From Brevibacillus parabrevis (GTDB taxonomy: Bacteria > Bacillota > Bacilli > Brevibacillales > Brevibacillaceae): a DNA stretch of 64,000 bases. The first letter of the stretch is position 1, and each line of letters opens with the position of its first letter. The DNA lies in the NCBI RefSeq assembly GCF_003710905.1, contig NZ_RHHV01000014.1, positions 1 to 64,000 of the forward strand, given 5' to 3'. Shown piece by piece: positions 41,928 through 50,482 of the stretch. Both the position numbers and the translations under genes were made by a program. The notes beneath the pieces are model-generated. The model worked only from the letters and a program-made list of their open reading frames with translations, was not told the DNA's origin and made no database searches.

Positions 41928-43136
41928 ATGCAAAAGTCGAACAGGTCCGGGCACGACTGGATGCGCAGCCTGATTTTAGCCGGATTCACCGGGCTGCTGT
42001 CTTACCTGATCTGGACGGATAAGCTGGGGCATTACCTCGCACCAAAGCTGCACATGCTCAGCTATGTCACTTTGGGCATTCTCGTGATTTTGACGTTCGT
42101 AAGCGTGCGTCAACTGGTGGCTGGCAGGCACCACGCATACGATTGTGACTGCGAAGACACGCATCACGTGCCACGTACGCGCTGGGGCTCGGTGCTGATA
42201 TACGGCTTGTTTTTGTTGCCGATTTTCATGGGCTTTTTCATGCCGGACAAAATATTGGGAAGTGCCATCGCGGAAAAGCGCGGGGTGACGCTGCTGAGCA
42301 ATGACGTGCGCAAATTGTCCGAGGTGGCGAGCGGCGAGCAGGCGCAAAAAGCAAAACAGGCTACGTCATCCCAAGGGGAGGAAGGGCAAGCCGTTGCTCC
42401 TGCATCGTCAGCACCCGGGGAGGAAGGGCAAGCCGTTGCTCCTGCATCGTCAGCACCCGGGGAGGAAGGGCAAGCCGTTGCTCCTGCATCGCCAGCAACC
42501 GCGCAGGAAGGACAAGCTGCTGCTTCTGCATCGCCAGCAGCCGGGGAGGAAGGGCAAGCTGCTGCTTCTGCATCGACAGCAGCCGGGCAAGAAGGGCAAG
42601 CCGCTGCTTCTGCATCGCCAGCCACCGGGCAGGAAACACAAGCCCCTGCATCTACCCCGATCAAACCGGGGATGAGCGATGCCGAATTGAAAAATCATTT
42701 TTCCAATGGCGGCTTCGGTGACTTTTACACCGATATCGCTACGTCGATGTACAAACAGCCAGTCATCAAACTGAACGACAAAATATTCCTGGACGGCCTG
42801 ACGACGTTGGAGCTGTACGCCCAGGATTTTGCGGGAAAAGAGCTGGAGACGCTCGGTTTTGTCTACAAAGAGCCGGGGTTCGCCAGCAACCAGTTCGTCG
42901 TCGCCCGTTTCTCGGTCACTTGCTGCACGGCCGACGCCAGCGTCTTCGGCGTGTTGGTCGAGAGCGAGAGCGCAAGCAAATGGGCGAAGGACAGCTGGGT
43001 TCAAGTGCGCGGGAAGCTGGAGTTGCGCAAGGTAGACGGATTTGACATGCTCGTCTTGAAGGCAGCGCACATCCAGCCCGTCCAGGCTCCGAAAGACCCG
43101 TATGTGTACTACAGCTACGAAGCGCCGAGCAACTAA
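41928..43136 (+). CDS. YcgQ-like TIGR03943-family protein with Ala/Pro/Gly repeat insert
   Basis: A 402-residue protein: two or three N-terminal membrane helices, a possible metal-binding HHAYDCDCEDTHH (about 65-77), another helix, then an insert of six to seven 14-residue repeats (EEGQAVAPASSAPG type, about 145-243), and a C-terminal domain with GLTTLELYAQDF, FVVARFSVTCCTADASVFGVLVE and ESASKWAKDSWVQVRG. The cysteine pair TCCTAD is a family hallmark. It starts 14 bases after the YcgR-like gene behind GAGGAGG, so the two are coexpressed. The repeat insert is not part of the usual family fold. Confidence 0.83.
   Translation: MQKSNRSGHDWMRSLILAGFTGLLSYLIWTDKLGHYLAPKLHMLSYVTLGILVILTFVSVRQLVAGRHHAYDCDCEDTHHVPRTRWGSVLIYGLFLLPIFMGFFMPDKILGSAIAEKRGVTLLSNDVRKLSEVASGEQAQKAKQATSSQGEEGQAVAPASSAPGEEGQAVAPASSAPGEEGQAVAPASPATAQEGQAAASASPAAGEEGQAAASASTAAGQEGQAAASASPATGQETQAPASTPIKPGMSDAELKNHFSNGGFGDFYTDIATSMYKQPVIKLNDKIFLDGLTTLELYAQDFAGKELETLGFVYKEPGFASNQFVVARFSVTCCTADASVFGVLVESESASKWAKDSWVQVRGKLELRKVDGFDMLVLKAAHIQPVQAPKDPYVYYSYEAPSN
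42378..42656. repeat. 42-bp coding tandem repeat in the YcgQ-like gene
   Basis: About 6.5 direct units of 42 bp (14 codons), the first two or three nearly identical, later ones diverged (GTTGCTCCT becoming GCTGCTTCT). Unit starts fall at 42378, 42420, 42462, 42504, 42546, 42588 and 42630. Units in frame permit copy-number change without a frameshift. Confidence 0.9.
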
Positions 43137-43153
43137 AGCAGCATCGGACAACG

Positions 43154-43200
43154 ACGCCTTTAGCGCATGGGTTACATGCGTGAAGGCGTTTTCTGTTGTT
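43154..43200 (+). terminator. Terminator after the YcgQ-like gene
   Basis: ACGCCTT / AAGGCGT with an inner CGCATG / CATGCG stem, followed by TTTTCTG. Beyond it, 43196-43285 is a 29-codon frame (LEKEFGKSLKDVATTIVEQRK...) without a ribosome site; it could be a gene remnant. Confidence 0.75.
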
Positions 43201-43301
43201 GGAAAAAGAATTTGGCAAATCGCTAAAAGACGTGGCCACCACGATTGTCGAGCAGCGCAAGCTTGATCTCGACTTTGTCAGTTGAGACAGTTGAAAACGA
43301 A

Positions 43302-43332
43302 AAGCAAAAAGGCAGGTGAGCGCTCACCTGCC
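43302..43332 (-). terminator. Terminator after the SET-domain gene
   Basis: GGCAGGTGAGC and its exact complement form a 22-base perfect palindrome (43311-43332) followed, on the minus strand, by TTTTTGCTTTTC. Confidence 0.8.
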
Positions 43333-43348
43333 TTGTCGTGCTGCTTGC

Positions 43349-43750
43349 CTATTCCTTTTGCTCGCCGGACTGCTCTTCTTCGTAAAACCAGAGCGGATCG
43401 TCACAGTCTTCATCGCCGTTGTAGTTGATCAAAATTTCTTCGCCTGCCTGAATGTCACGGTACGCGTAGAAATCGAACGTGTGGTTGTCGAAGTTGATGC
43501 TGTACGTGGCGTTTGGCGTGTAGGAATGATTGAACAACATGCCGTATCCGAGTAACAATGCGGTATGGTTCGCACCGTATTCAAATGCGTAGTCAGCCAA
43601 GAGCGTTTTCTCGATGTGCTCATGTTCTTCATTCAAATAGGGAAGAACCGGAGCTTCATGGAGCAATTCGCCTTTTGTGAAATCGCGCAGGGCGAAAACG
43701 CCTCTGTTTAATTCTCCGTTGCTGAGCTTGGAGGTTTTGACTTCGAGCAT
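43349..43750 (-). CDS. SET-domain protein
   Basis: A 133-residue protein that is almost entirely a SET domain, the lysine methyltransferase fold better known from eukaryotes: RGVFALRDFTKGELL (about 17-31), the pseudoknot blocks LFNHSYTPNATY (about 79-90) and AGEEILINYNGD (about 108-119). A short acidic C-terminus (EDCDDPLWFYEEEQSGEQKE) follows in place of the usual post-SET cysteines. Small bacterial SET proteins of this kind are present in many Bacillales; the protein target is unknown. ATG 43750 follows AGGTGAA. Confidence 0.85.
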   Translation of the reverse strand: MLEVKTSKLSNGELNRGVFALRDFTKGELLHEAPVLPYLNEEHEHIEKTLLADYAFEYGANHTALLLGYGMLFNHSYTPNATYSINFDNHTFDFYAYRDIQAGEEILINYNGDEDCDDPLWFYEEEQSGEQKE

Positions 43751-43847
43751 GTGGTTCACCTGCCATTCTGGTATCTTGTATCGTAAAACAAGTCTTTCTA
43801 AGGATGACAGTGGTTGGCTTGGAAAGCAACTGTTTTCGAATGGGAGA

Positions 43848-44498
43848 CTACTTTTTCATGATCAGATGATGGCGGACGGCGTAAGCGGCAAGCTGGACGC
43901 GATTCGCCAGTTGCAGCTTTTCCAAAATGTTTTTCAGATGGTTTTTGACCGTGTTTTCAGCGATGATCAACGCTTCGCTGATTTCCCGGTTTGTTTTGCC
44001 CGCCCCCACGTACATGACGATTTCCCGCTCGCGGGGAGTGAGCACATCCGGCACGAGATCGTCCACGTGCTCCTCCTGCCGGAAGCGGTACATCAGTCTC
44101 GTTGCCATCTCACGCGTCAGCTCGCTGTCTTCGCCCAGCAAGGCGTGCAAGTAGTTGATCCAGTCGTCCGGCTCCAAATTTTTCAAAAGGTAGCCTTGAG
44201 CGCCAAACTGGATGGCGGTAATCAGGTCGGCAACATCGTCCGAGACGCTTAAAATGACGACCTTGATGTGCGGGTACGCTTTTTTCACTTCGCGAGTTGC
44301 TTCCAGACCGCTCCATTTCGGCATGTTGATGTCCATCAGCACCAGGTCGGGCTGGAGCTTTCCACATTGGATGAAAGCTTCCTCGCCATTGTCAGCCTCT
44401 CCGATTACTTCAAACGAAGGATCGGGGTCAAGCAGCGAGCGAATCGCCATGCGAGCCATCGGGTGGTCGTCGGCGATCAGGACACGGTATGCATTCAT
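43848..44498 (-). CDS. NarL/LuxR-type response regulator
   Basis: A 216-residue two-component regulator. The receiver domain has the acidic pair Asp10/Asp11, the phosphoacceptor Asp56 (LVLMDINMP) and a conserved lysine near residue 105; the C-terminal LuxR-type HTH (VLTPREREIVMYVGAGKTNREISEALIIAENTVKNHLKNILEKLQLANRVQLAAYA) occupies about 145-208. Its start overlaps the stop of the kinase gene by 4 bases, so the two are translated together. Target genes are unknown. Confidence 0.93.
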   Translation of the reverse strand: MNAYRVLIADDHPMARMAIRSLLDPDPSFEVIGEADNGEEAFIQCGKLQPDLVLMDINMPKWSGLEATREVKKAYPHIKVVILSVSDDVADLITAIQFGAQGYLLKNLEPDDWINYLHALLGEDSELTREMATRLMYRFRQEEHVDDLVPDVLTPREREIVMYVGAGKTNREISEALIIAENTVKNHLKNILEKLQLANRVQLAAYAVRHHLIMKK

Positions 44499-45301
44499 TG
44501 CGAAAAACCTCCAGCATGAGCGGTCAGGCGGATGATCGTGCCGCCATCAGCCCGTTTTTGAATATCAATCGCGGCGTTCAGCTGTCTGGCCCGCTCGCGC
44601 ATCATGGACAAGCCGTATTTTTTCGTATCCGGGTTGGTCTGGGCGATGCCCACGCCATCGTCCTCCATCACGAGCTGCCAGCTGCGCGGCTCGCCTGTGG
44701 TCAGTCGAATCCAGGAATGCTTGGCCTGCGCATGCTTGCGAATATTGGCGAACGCCTCCTGAATGATTCCGAATAGCTGCACTTCCTCGGCAGGAGTGAA
44801 AAAGCTTTCTTTCACGCGCAAATCCCAGACGACATCGACGCCGGACAAAGCGCTCCACTGGGTCAGCCATTTTTCCAGCCGCTGGTCGAAGCTGCCTTCC
44901 TCAGGCAACGATCGCAGGTTGAAAATGGCTTGGCGGACGTGATTGTCGATCGCGGAAACCGCCACGCGGGCTTCGTCCAGATGACCTTGCTTCAGCTTGA
45001 CATTGAGAAAAAACAAAGATTGTGCGATGCCGTCGTGCAGCTCCCGCGCCAGACGCTCGCGCTCCTCGTAAACGGCGCGCCGGGCTTGTTCTTCCACGAT
45101 CCGCGCGTTCATTTGCTTGATCGTGCGAAACATCCACGTCGCGAACAAGTAAGACAGCACCAGTGTCATCAAGGTGATGTACACATTTCCCGTTTCCATC
45201 GACATGTAGGGCAGCAAAAAATCGTGGCGGACAAATTCGAAGCCGCCGATGATAATCGTCGGGATCAGGACGGTCAGCCAGTAAAACAAGCGATAAGACA
45301 T
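44495..45301 (-). CDS. Sensor histidine kinase, HisKA_3 (NarX/LiaS-like) type
   Basis: A 268-residue kinase with two N-terminal membrane helices (about 5-22 and 38-58) and almost no extracellular sensor (about 15 residues), so it probably senses in the membrane. The dimerisation/phosphoacceptor helix has RERLARELHDGIAQSL with His89. The HATPase domain follows: FANIRKHAQAKHSWIR (N box), MEDDGVGI (G1) and KYGLSMMRERARQL (G2). Start ATG 45301 behind AAGAAGGGA. The downstream gene is its response regulator. LiaS-like kinases answer cell-envelope stress, but that is only an analogy. Confidence 0.9.
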   Translation of the reverse strand: MSYRLFYWLTVLIPTIIIGGFEFVRHDFLLPYMSMETGNVYITLMTLVLSYLFATWMFRTIKQMNARIVEEQARRAVYEERERLARELHDGIAQSLFFLNVKLKQGHLDEARVAVSAIDNHVRQAIFNLRSLPEEGSFDQRLEKWLTQWSALSGVDVVWDLRVKESFFTPAEEVQLFGIIQEAFANIRKHAQAKHSWIRLTTGEPRSWQLVMEDDGVGIAQTNPDTKKYGLSMMRERARQLNAAIDIQKRADGGTIIRLTAHAGGFSQ

Positions 45302-45407
45302 GAGAAAATCCCTTCTTTGCGGTTGGTGATCACTCCTTAGTATACCGAATGGGACATGCGGATGATATACTCGTAGGAGAAAAGGTGGTTGAGCAGGAGG
45401 GAAATTC

Positions 45408-46202
45408 ATGAGTACGATTGCGAGAGCATTGACGATAGCAGGATCAGACAGCGGGGGAGGGGCAGGCATCCAGGCCGATCTGAAAACGTTTCACCAGCTC
45501 GGCGTCTACGGGATGAGCGCGATTACCGCTGTCACTGCACAAAATACGTTGGGAGTAGCGGGAGTATACCCGTTGCCGACAGAGGCGGTGGCGCAGCAAA
45601 TGCGCGAGGTGCTTCGCGATCTCGGCGCCGATGCGGCGAAGACAGGCATGCTGTTTGACGCCCAGATTATTCGTGCGGTGTCGGCAGAAGTTCGCGACGC
45701 AGGCTTGCAAAAGCTCGTCGTAGACCCGGTGATGATCGCCAAAGGCGGAGCGAAGCTGCTGCTGGACGAAGCGATTGACGCTCTGAAAACAGAGCTGCTC
45801 CCGCTCGCCGAAGTGGTGACGCCAAACTTGCCCGAAGCCGAGTGCCTGACAGGCTTGTCCATTCATACCCCGGAAGAGATGCGGGAGGCTGCCCGCGTCA
45901 TTCATGCGCTGGGAGCGCGCAATGTGTTGATGAAAGGTGGCCACCTGGAAGGGGATACCGTCGTCGATATTTTGTTTGATGGCCGCGACTTTATGGAGCT
46001 GTCGCACGAACGCATCCCAACCAGACATACTCATGGGACAGGCTGCACCTTTTCCGCTGCCCTTACCGCCGAGCTGGCGAAAAAGACGCCGCTTCACGTT
46101 GCGGTAGAAAAGGCGAACCGTTTTATTTTCGAGGCGATCAAAACGGCTCCGCAATTGGGCGGCGGCCATGGCCCGACCAACCATTGGGCAGTTGTCGATT
46201 AA
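45408..46202 (+). CDS. thiD: Hydroxymethylpyrimidine/phosphomethylpyrimidine kinase (or pyridoxine kinase)
   Basis: A 264-residue ribokinase-fold kinase. ALTIAGSDSGGGAGIQADLKTF (about 7-28) is the ThiD signature; VTPNLPEAECLTG and RHTHGTGCTFSAALTAELAKKTPL carry the catalytic base and anion hole. ThiD phosphorylates HMP and HMP-P in thiamine synthesis; a Bacillales paralogue (PdxK) acts on pyridoxine, and the two cannot be told apart by eye. AGGAGGGAA precedes the ATG. No TPP riboswitch is visible upstream and no other thiamine genes are near, which slightly favours a salvage role. Confidence 0.85.
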   Translation: MSTIARALTIAGSDSGGGAGIQADLKTFHQLGVYGMSAITAVTAQNTLGVAGVYPLPTEAVAQQMREVLRDLGADAAKTGMLFDAQIIRAVSAEVRDAGLQKLVVDPVMIAKGGAKLLLDEAIDALKTELLPLAEVVTPNLPEAECLTGLSIHTPEEMREAARVIHALGARNVLMKGGHLEGDTVVDILFDGRDFMELSHERIPTRHTHGTGCTFSAALTAELAKKTPLHVAVEKANRFIFEAIKTAPQLGGGHGPTNHWAVVD

Positions 46203-46218
46203 TGTATGGTACAAAAGG

Positions 46219-46258
46219 AAGGCCCTGCAGAAGAGCACATTCTTCGCGGGGCCTTTGC
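46219..46258. terminator. Bidirectional terminator thiD / anti-sigma gene
   Basis: AAGGCCCTGC..GAAGA / TCTTC..GCGGGGCCTTT stem with small bulges and a 6-base loop. Confidence 0.8.
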
Positions 46259-46262
46259 TTGC

Positions 46263-47606
46263 TCATTTGACTTGTACCGTAATCTCGCCTTGCAGACGTG
46301 TCGGATAGTCTGTCAAGGTGAGGGAGTAATCGTCGATAGTTCCTTTGTTCGTCAATCGTTTGAAGAGCAATCCTTGTTTTTGCGTGCGCCCATCCGGCGA
46401 AGCGATTGTCGAGGTGGTTCCTTGGACATACTCATATTTGTTTTCCCGATTGTCCGTAATATCGTTGCCAAAATAGGTGAAAAGGTGGCGATCGGACTCT
46501 TCCTCCACCCGCAGTTCCAGGTCGAGCCCGACCACATCGTCAACTTGTCGCAGCGCGGCCAGCTTGAGTTTGTCGTCAGGTGCTTTGACCAGCGTCTGCT
46601 TTTTCGCATCAATAACGACTTGCAGCTTGTCGCGATCAAGTGCTCGTATCCCGCTTGCTTTCAAAAACAGTTGCTGCGGTTCCAGAAAATAAATGCTCTC
46701 CAGATTGAACACCTTGCCATTTTCTCCGTTGTTCCGAACCGGAACGCCATTTCCCCAAAAAGCGTACGTCTGCCCCTTTTCGTCGACCAGCTTCAAGTCA
46801 TCGAACCCGAAAATGTGCTTTTTGTTTGCCGGATCAAAGCGGATGCTCACCTCTGTTTGCGTCGGGAAGACCGTAATTTGTTCGATGGTCAGCGATTGTC
46901 CGTCTACCGTGATTTGCTTGTCGACAGGGTACACCTTTTTCTCAAAAGCGCTGTACTTGCTGCGGTCGATCGGGAACGTCACCGCGAGCGACGAATCTTG
47001 CTTGACGTCATCAATTTCAAACGTCACCTCGGCTGTCAAAGACTCGGGGATGACGCTGGCTTCCGGGACATAAACATCGATCCGGTCTTTATGTTCCACG
47101 TTCGCTGCTACTCCCATACTGCCCCAGCTTGCCCCATGCTCCCATTCCTTGCCGGATGCGTCCAAAAGTTTCACGCCGCGCAAGGCAACTTTTTGCCCTG
47201 TATGCTCGTGCTTGAGTGTGTAAAAAAGCAGCATGCGCTTCTGGTCGGTCAGCACCTGGTCAATGGTGAAGGTGATGCCGGACAAGGAAGCTTTTGTGCC
47301 AATATCCTGAACCATTTTGTGCTCCACGGCGCGTTGCAGCCCTCTGTCATCGCGGATCAGCTCCACGATCTTATCCATCCCGGGCAGCTCGCTGACATAA
47401 GCGGCGACGGCAGGGGAGATGCGCACGGACAGCACGAAGGCAAAAAGAATGCAGCACGCCGCAAGTCCTGAGTAGAGGCGTATCAGCCGATTGCGTCGCC
47501 GCATGCGTTTTTGCTCTTTGGCTTGCGCGATGCCGCGGCGAATGTACGGTTCTATGTCAGGGAGCGGCTGTGATTTTGTTTTTTCCATATCCGTATCGAA
47601 ATCCAT
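46263..47606 (-). CDS. DUF4179-type anti-sigma factor
   Basis: A 447-residue membrane protein: a basic cytoplasmic head of about 43 residues (QAKEQKRMRRRNR), one membrane helix (about 46-62) and a large extracellular beta-rich part with DUF4179 and DUF5643-like segments (ASLSGITFTIDQVLTDQKRMLLFY, then GQSLTIEQITVFPTQTEVSIRF). Proteins of this design hold a cognate ECF sigma factor at the membrane. It starts 10 bases after the sigma-factor gene on the same strand, the expected partner order. What signal it senses is unknown. Confidence 0.83.
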   Translation of the reverse strand: MDFDTDMEKTKSQPLPDIEPYIRRGIAQAKEQKRMRRRNRLIRLYSGLAACCILFAFVLSVRISPAVAAYVSELPGMDKIVELIRDDRGLQRAVEHKMVQDIGTKASLSGITFTIDQVLTDQKRMLLFYTLKHEHTGQKVALRGVKLLDASGKEWEHGASWGSMGVAANVEHKDRIDVYVPEASVIPESLTAEVTFEIDDVKQDSSLAVTFPIDRSKYSAFEKKVYPVDKQITVDGQSLTIEQITVFPTQTEVSIRFDPANKKHIFGFDDLKLVDEKGQTYAFWGNGVPVRNNGENGKVFNLESIYFLEPQQLFLKASGIRALDRDKLQVVIDAKKQTLVKAPDDKLKLAALRQVDDVVGLDLELRVEEESDRHLFTYFGNDITDNRENKYEYVQGTTSTIASPDGRTQKQGLLFKRLTNKGTIDDYSLTLTDYPTRLQGEITVQVK

Positions 47607-47616
47607 AACGTTCGAT

Positions 47617-48141
47617 TCACCAGCCTTTCCCGAGATCTTTTCGCAAGGCGCCTAACGCTTTGTGCAGCCAAGTCTTGACGGTTCCTTCCGGATAGCCGAG
47701 TCTCGAAGCGATTTCCCGAATGGTCAGGTCTTCAAAATATTTCATGAGAATGATGCTGCGATACATCGGCGTCAGCTTGGCCAATGCTTCCTCAATGACC
47801 AGTTTTTCCGCCGTCTGCTCCATCTGGCTGCCAAACGGAATAGCAAGGCTTTCTCCGGCATGCCAGTCGGAGGCGAACCGTTTTTTGCGTTTCAGCTCGT
47901 CCAGACAGACATGAACCAGGATGCGCGTCAGCCATGTGCGAAAATGCGCGGGTTCTTTCAAGCGGGACAAGCGCAGATAGGAGCGGCAGGTGGCCTCCTG
48001 TATGGCCTCCAGCGTGTCTGCCTCGTTGCGCAAAAAGGCGTAAGCCACGCTGTACAGCTGTTTTTGCTGCTGGCAAATCAGCTGGTAAAAGGCTTCGTCG
48101 TCCCCTTGCCTGGCTTGCCTGACAAGTTGTTCGAGATTCAC
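47617..48141 (-). CDS. ECF RNA polymerase sigma factor
   Basis: A 174-residue group 4 sigma factor. Region 2 (EAFYQLICQQQKQLYSVAYAFLRNEADTLEAIQEATCRSYLRLSRLKEPAHFRTWLTRIL, about 16-75) and region 4 (LTPMYRSIILMKYFEDLTIREIASRLGYPEGTVKTWLHKALGALRK, about 122-167) are both complete and no extra C-terminal domain is present. The downstream DUF4179 protein is its likely anti-sigma factor. Start at ATG 48141 behind AGGAGGGGAAG. ECF factors usually activate their own operon; I could not identify the promoter with confidence. Confidence 0.9.
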   Translation of the reverse strand: MNLEQLVRQARQGDDEAFYQLICQQQKQLYSVAYAFLRNEADTLEAIQEATCRSYLRLSRLKEPAHFRTWLTRILVHVCLDELKRKKRFASDWHAGESLAIPFGSQMEQTAEKLVIEEALAKLTPMYRSIILMKYFEDLTIREIASRLGYPEGTVKTWLHKALGALRKDLGKGW

Positions 48142-48282
48142 AATCTTCCCCTCCTACTAAACATTAGACGCCGCAAGAGCCAAAACGGTTTTGGGAAAAT
48201 AGGCAATCTTGCTTTTTTGGCGAACCAATAGCCTTCTTGATGCTTACAGTAAAGGAGGAAGAAGCAACGAGGGTGAGAAGGC

Positions 48283-48492
48283 ATGTGGACCAAGTGGGTA
48301 ACGATTCATGAGTCGTACGGGCTCCCCAGGGTGGCGAGCGAGTGTCGCATCTATTTGGAGATGAAAGGCATCCGGGTCAGGCTGTTGTCCAGGGAGACGA
48401 AAAAGGGCGGGCATGTGTACACGCTGCAAGTGCCCATCAGCCAGGCGGCGGAAGCGAGGGAGCGGTTGCGCGAGTTCAAAAGCGGATTGTAG
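48283..48492 (+). CDS. Small hypothetical protein upstream of splB
   Basis: A 69-residue, basic, soluble protein (WVTIHESYGLPRVASECRIYLEMKGIRVRLLSRE..., ending in LREFKSGL). It looks like a compact alpha/beta fold: a VYTLQVPISQAAEARERL strand-helix unit resembles the DUF2007-like signal-transducing fold, but this is only a resemblance. A good site (GAGGGTGAGAAGG) and position 84 bases before splB suggest coexpression with spore photoproduct lyase. It is not the SplA regulator, which has a different sequence. Confidence 0.7.
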   Translation: MWTKWVTIHESYGLPRVASECRIYLEMKGIRVRLLSRETKKGGHVYTLQVPISQAAEARERLREFKSGL

Positions 48493-48576
48493 CGAGAGCA
48501 GGCCAAAAGCCAGCGTTCTCCTTGAGGCGAGCAGGGCGCTGTGGGCCATACTAGGCACGGGGAGGGATCTGTGCCT

Positions 48577-49650
48577 ATGGCGACTACACTCTTGGAAGCG
48601 CCCGCGAAAACAGGGCGAAAAGATTCCGGTTTGTTTGTGCCCGACTACGTGTTCGTCGAGCCGAATGCCCTGGACTATCCGCTCGGACAAGAGCTGTACC
48701 AGCGGTTCAAAGAGCAAGGGATTCCGCTGCAAATGACAACCAGTCACAACCAGGTTCGCGGCATTCCCGGAGAAACGGATGTTGAAAAATATCGCAATGC
48801 CAAACGGACACTCGTCATCGGCGTGCGCAAAACGATGAAGTTCGAGCCTTCCAAGCCGTCTGCCGAGTACGCGATTCCGCTGGCGACAGGGTGCGCCGCT
48901 CATTGCCACTACTGTTACTTGAATACGAATGTCGGGTCGAAGCCGTACATTCGCGTCTACGTCAATACCGACGAAATTTTTGCCCAGGCCAAAACATATA
49001 TCGAGAAACGTCCGGGGGAGATCACCAGGTTTGAGGCAGCCTGTACGTCCGATCCGGTCAGCATCGAGCATTTGACTGGCAACCTCAAACGCGCGATCGA
49101 GTTTATGGGCAAAGAAGAGTTCGGGCGACTGCGGTTTGTCACCAAATTTCACCATGTCGATTCATTGCTGGACGCGCAGCACAACAAGCACACCCGTTTT
49201 CGCTTCAGCATGAATGCCGATTATGTGATCAAAAATTTTGAGCCGGGTACTTCCAGCTTCGCACAGCGTATTGAAGCGGCAGGCAAAGTGGCGCGAGCCG
49301 GATATCCGCTCGGCTTTATTTTGGCTCCTTTGTACTGGTTTGACGGATGGGAAGAGGGGTACACCGATTTGCTCGAACGGCTGAGCAGCCAGCTCGTCCC
49401 GGAAGCGATGACCGATCTGACCTTTGAGCTGATTCAGCATCGCTTCACGAAAATCGCCAAAAGCTTGATCCTCGCGCGCTATCCGAAGACCAAGCTGGTG
49501 ATGAACGAGGAAGAACGCAAATACAAATGGGGCAAGTACGGCAAGGGCAAATACGTTTACCCGGATGTTCAGGCAAAAGCTTTGCAGGCGCACCTGGAAA
49601 AAGAAATTGCCCGGCTGTTTCCCCAGGCGAAAGTGGAGTATTTTACGTAG
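48577..49650 (+). CDS. splB: Spore photoproduct lyase
   Basis: A 357-residue radical SAM repair enzyme. The iron-sulfur cysteines are Cys106, Cys110 and Cys113 (GCAAHCHYCY). The cysteine that donates a hydrogen atom in the reaction, Cys141 in B. subtilis, corresponds here to Cys156 in FEAACTSDP. The enzyme splits the 5-thyminyl-5,6-dihydrothymine lesion during germination, using SAM. The start is ATG 48577 because GGGGAGGGA lies 9 bases ahead; the longer frame has no site. A terminator follows 13 bases after the stop. Confidence 0.95.
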   Translation: MATTLLEAPAKTGRKDSGLFVPDYVFVEPNALDYPLGQELYQRFKEQGIPLQMTTSHNQVRGIPGETDVEKYRNAKRTLVIGVRKTMKFEPSKPSAEYAIPLATGCAAHCHYCYLNTNVGSKPYIRVYVNTDEIFAQAKTYIEKRPGEITRFEAACTSDPVSIEHLTGNLKRAIEFMGKEEFGRLRFVTKFHHVDSLLDAQHNKHTRFRFSMNADYVIKNFEPGTSSFAQRIEAAGKVARAGYPLGFILAPLYWFDGWEEGYTDLLERLSSQLVPEAMTDLTFELIQHRFTKIAKSLILARYPKTKLVMNEEERKYKWGKYGKGKYVYPDVQAKALQAHLEKEIARLFPQAKVEYFT

Positions 49651-49662
49651 AAAGTCCAGACT

Positions 49663-49691
49663 GCCCAGCCAGCGGGGGCAGTTTTTTTGCT
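49663..49691 (+). terminator. Terminator after splB
   Basis: ACTGCCC / GGGGCAGT hairpin followed by TTTTTTT. Confidence 0.85.
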
Positions 49692-49795
49692 GGCAAAAGA
49701 TGGCTTGCGACATAATGCGAATGGTTTCGACAAATACAAGGACGCGTGCTAAAATATGGAGTGCTCTCATTTTTCGGAAAGGAACAGACGCTTAT

Positions 49796-50431
49796 ATGAA
49801 GTCCATATTGATAACCGTTGAGGGACCGATCGGAATAGGAAAAACCTCCCTGGCGCGGGAACTGCACCAAACATGCGGCGTGCAATTGCTGGAAGAGATC
49901 GTCTATGAGAATCCATTTTTAGGAAAATTTTACGAAAACATCGAAGAGTGGAGCTTCCAACTGGAGATGTTCTTCCTGTGCAACCGCTACAAGCAGTTGC
50001 AAGATATTCACTCCCATTACCTCAACCAGGGCATTTCTGTCGTTTCCGATTACAATATTTTTAAAAATACGATTTTTGCCAAACGCACCCTGTCAGACAA
50101 CAATCTTCCTAAGTATCTTAAAATTTATGATATCCTGACAGAAGATTTGCCGCAGGCTCATCTGGTCATTTACTTGACGGCTTCCATCGATACGGTCATG
50201 AAGCGGATTGCCATTCGCGATCGCGAAGTGGAACGGACGATGGATGTGGGTTATATGGAAAATTTGATCGCCGATTACAACGAGTTCATGGACGAGTTTG
50301 AGAAGCACCACCCGGATGTGCCTGTCATTAAATTCAACTGTGACGAGCTGGATTTCGTGCATCGCCCGGAGGATCGGCAATGGATGATGGAGCAGATTTT
50401 GCCGCGCATTGAGGAGTTGCGAAAGAAATAG
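49796..50431 (+). CDS. dgk: Deoxyguanosine-type deoxynucleoside kinase
   Basis: A 211-residue kinase of the dNK family, the counterpart of B. subtilis Dgk (YaaG). P-loop GPIGIGKTS (about 10-18), EEIVYENPFLGKFYENIEEWSFQLEMFFLCNRYKQL (substrate pocket), then SDYNIFKNTIFAKRTL and the lid region IRDREVERTMD. It phosphorylates purine deoxynucleosides, with GTP or ATP as donor, for nucleotide salvage. It is followed 51 bases later by dck, the same order as in B. subtilis. The start is inferred from AAAGGAA 12 bases ahead and from family length. Confidence 0.9.
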   Translation: MKSILITVEGPIGIGKTSLARELHQTCGVQLLEEIVYENPFLGKFYENIEEWSFQLEMFFLCNRYKQLQDIHSHYLNQGISVVSDYNIFKNTIFAKRTLSDNNLPKYLKIYDILTEDLPQAHLVIYLTASIDTVMKRIAIRDREVERTMDVGYMENLIADYNEFMDEFEKHHPDVPVIKFNCDELDFVHRPEDRQWMMEQILPRIEELRKK

Positions 50432-50482
50432 AGGTTACGAATGCCGCGTGATTGGCAAGTATTTCAATAAGGAGTTGCGTAC

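Noticed and set aside
43196..43285. 29-codon frame after the YcgQ-like gene
   Set aside because: No ribosome site and it begins inside a terminator; could be a gene remnant but cannot be supported.
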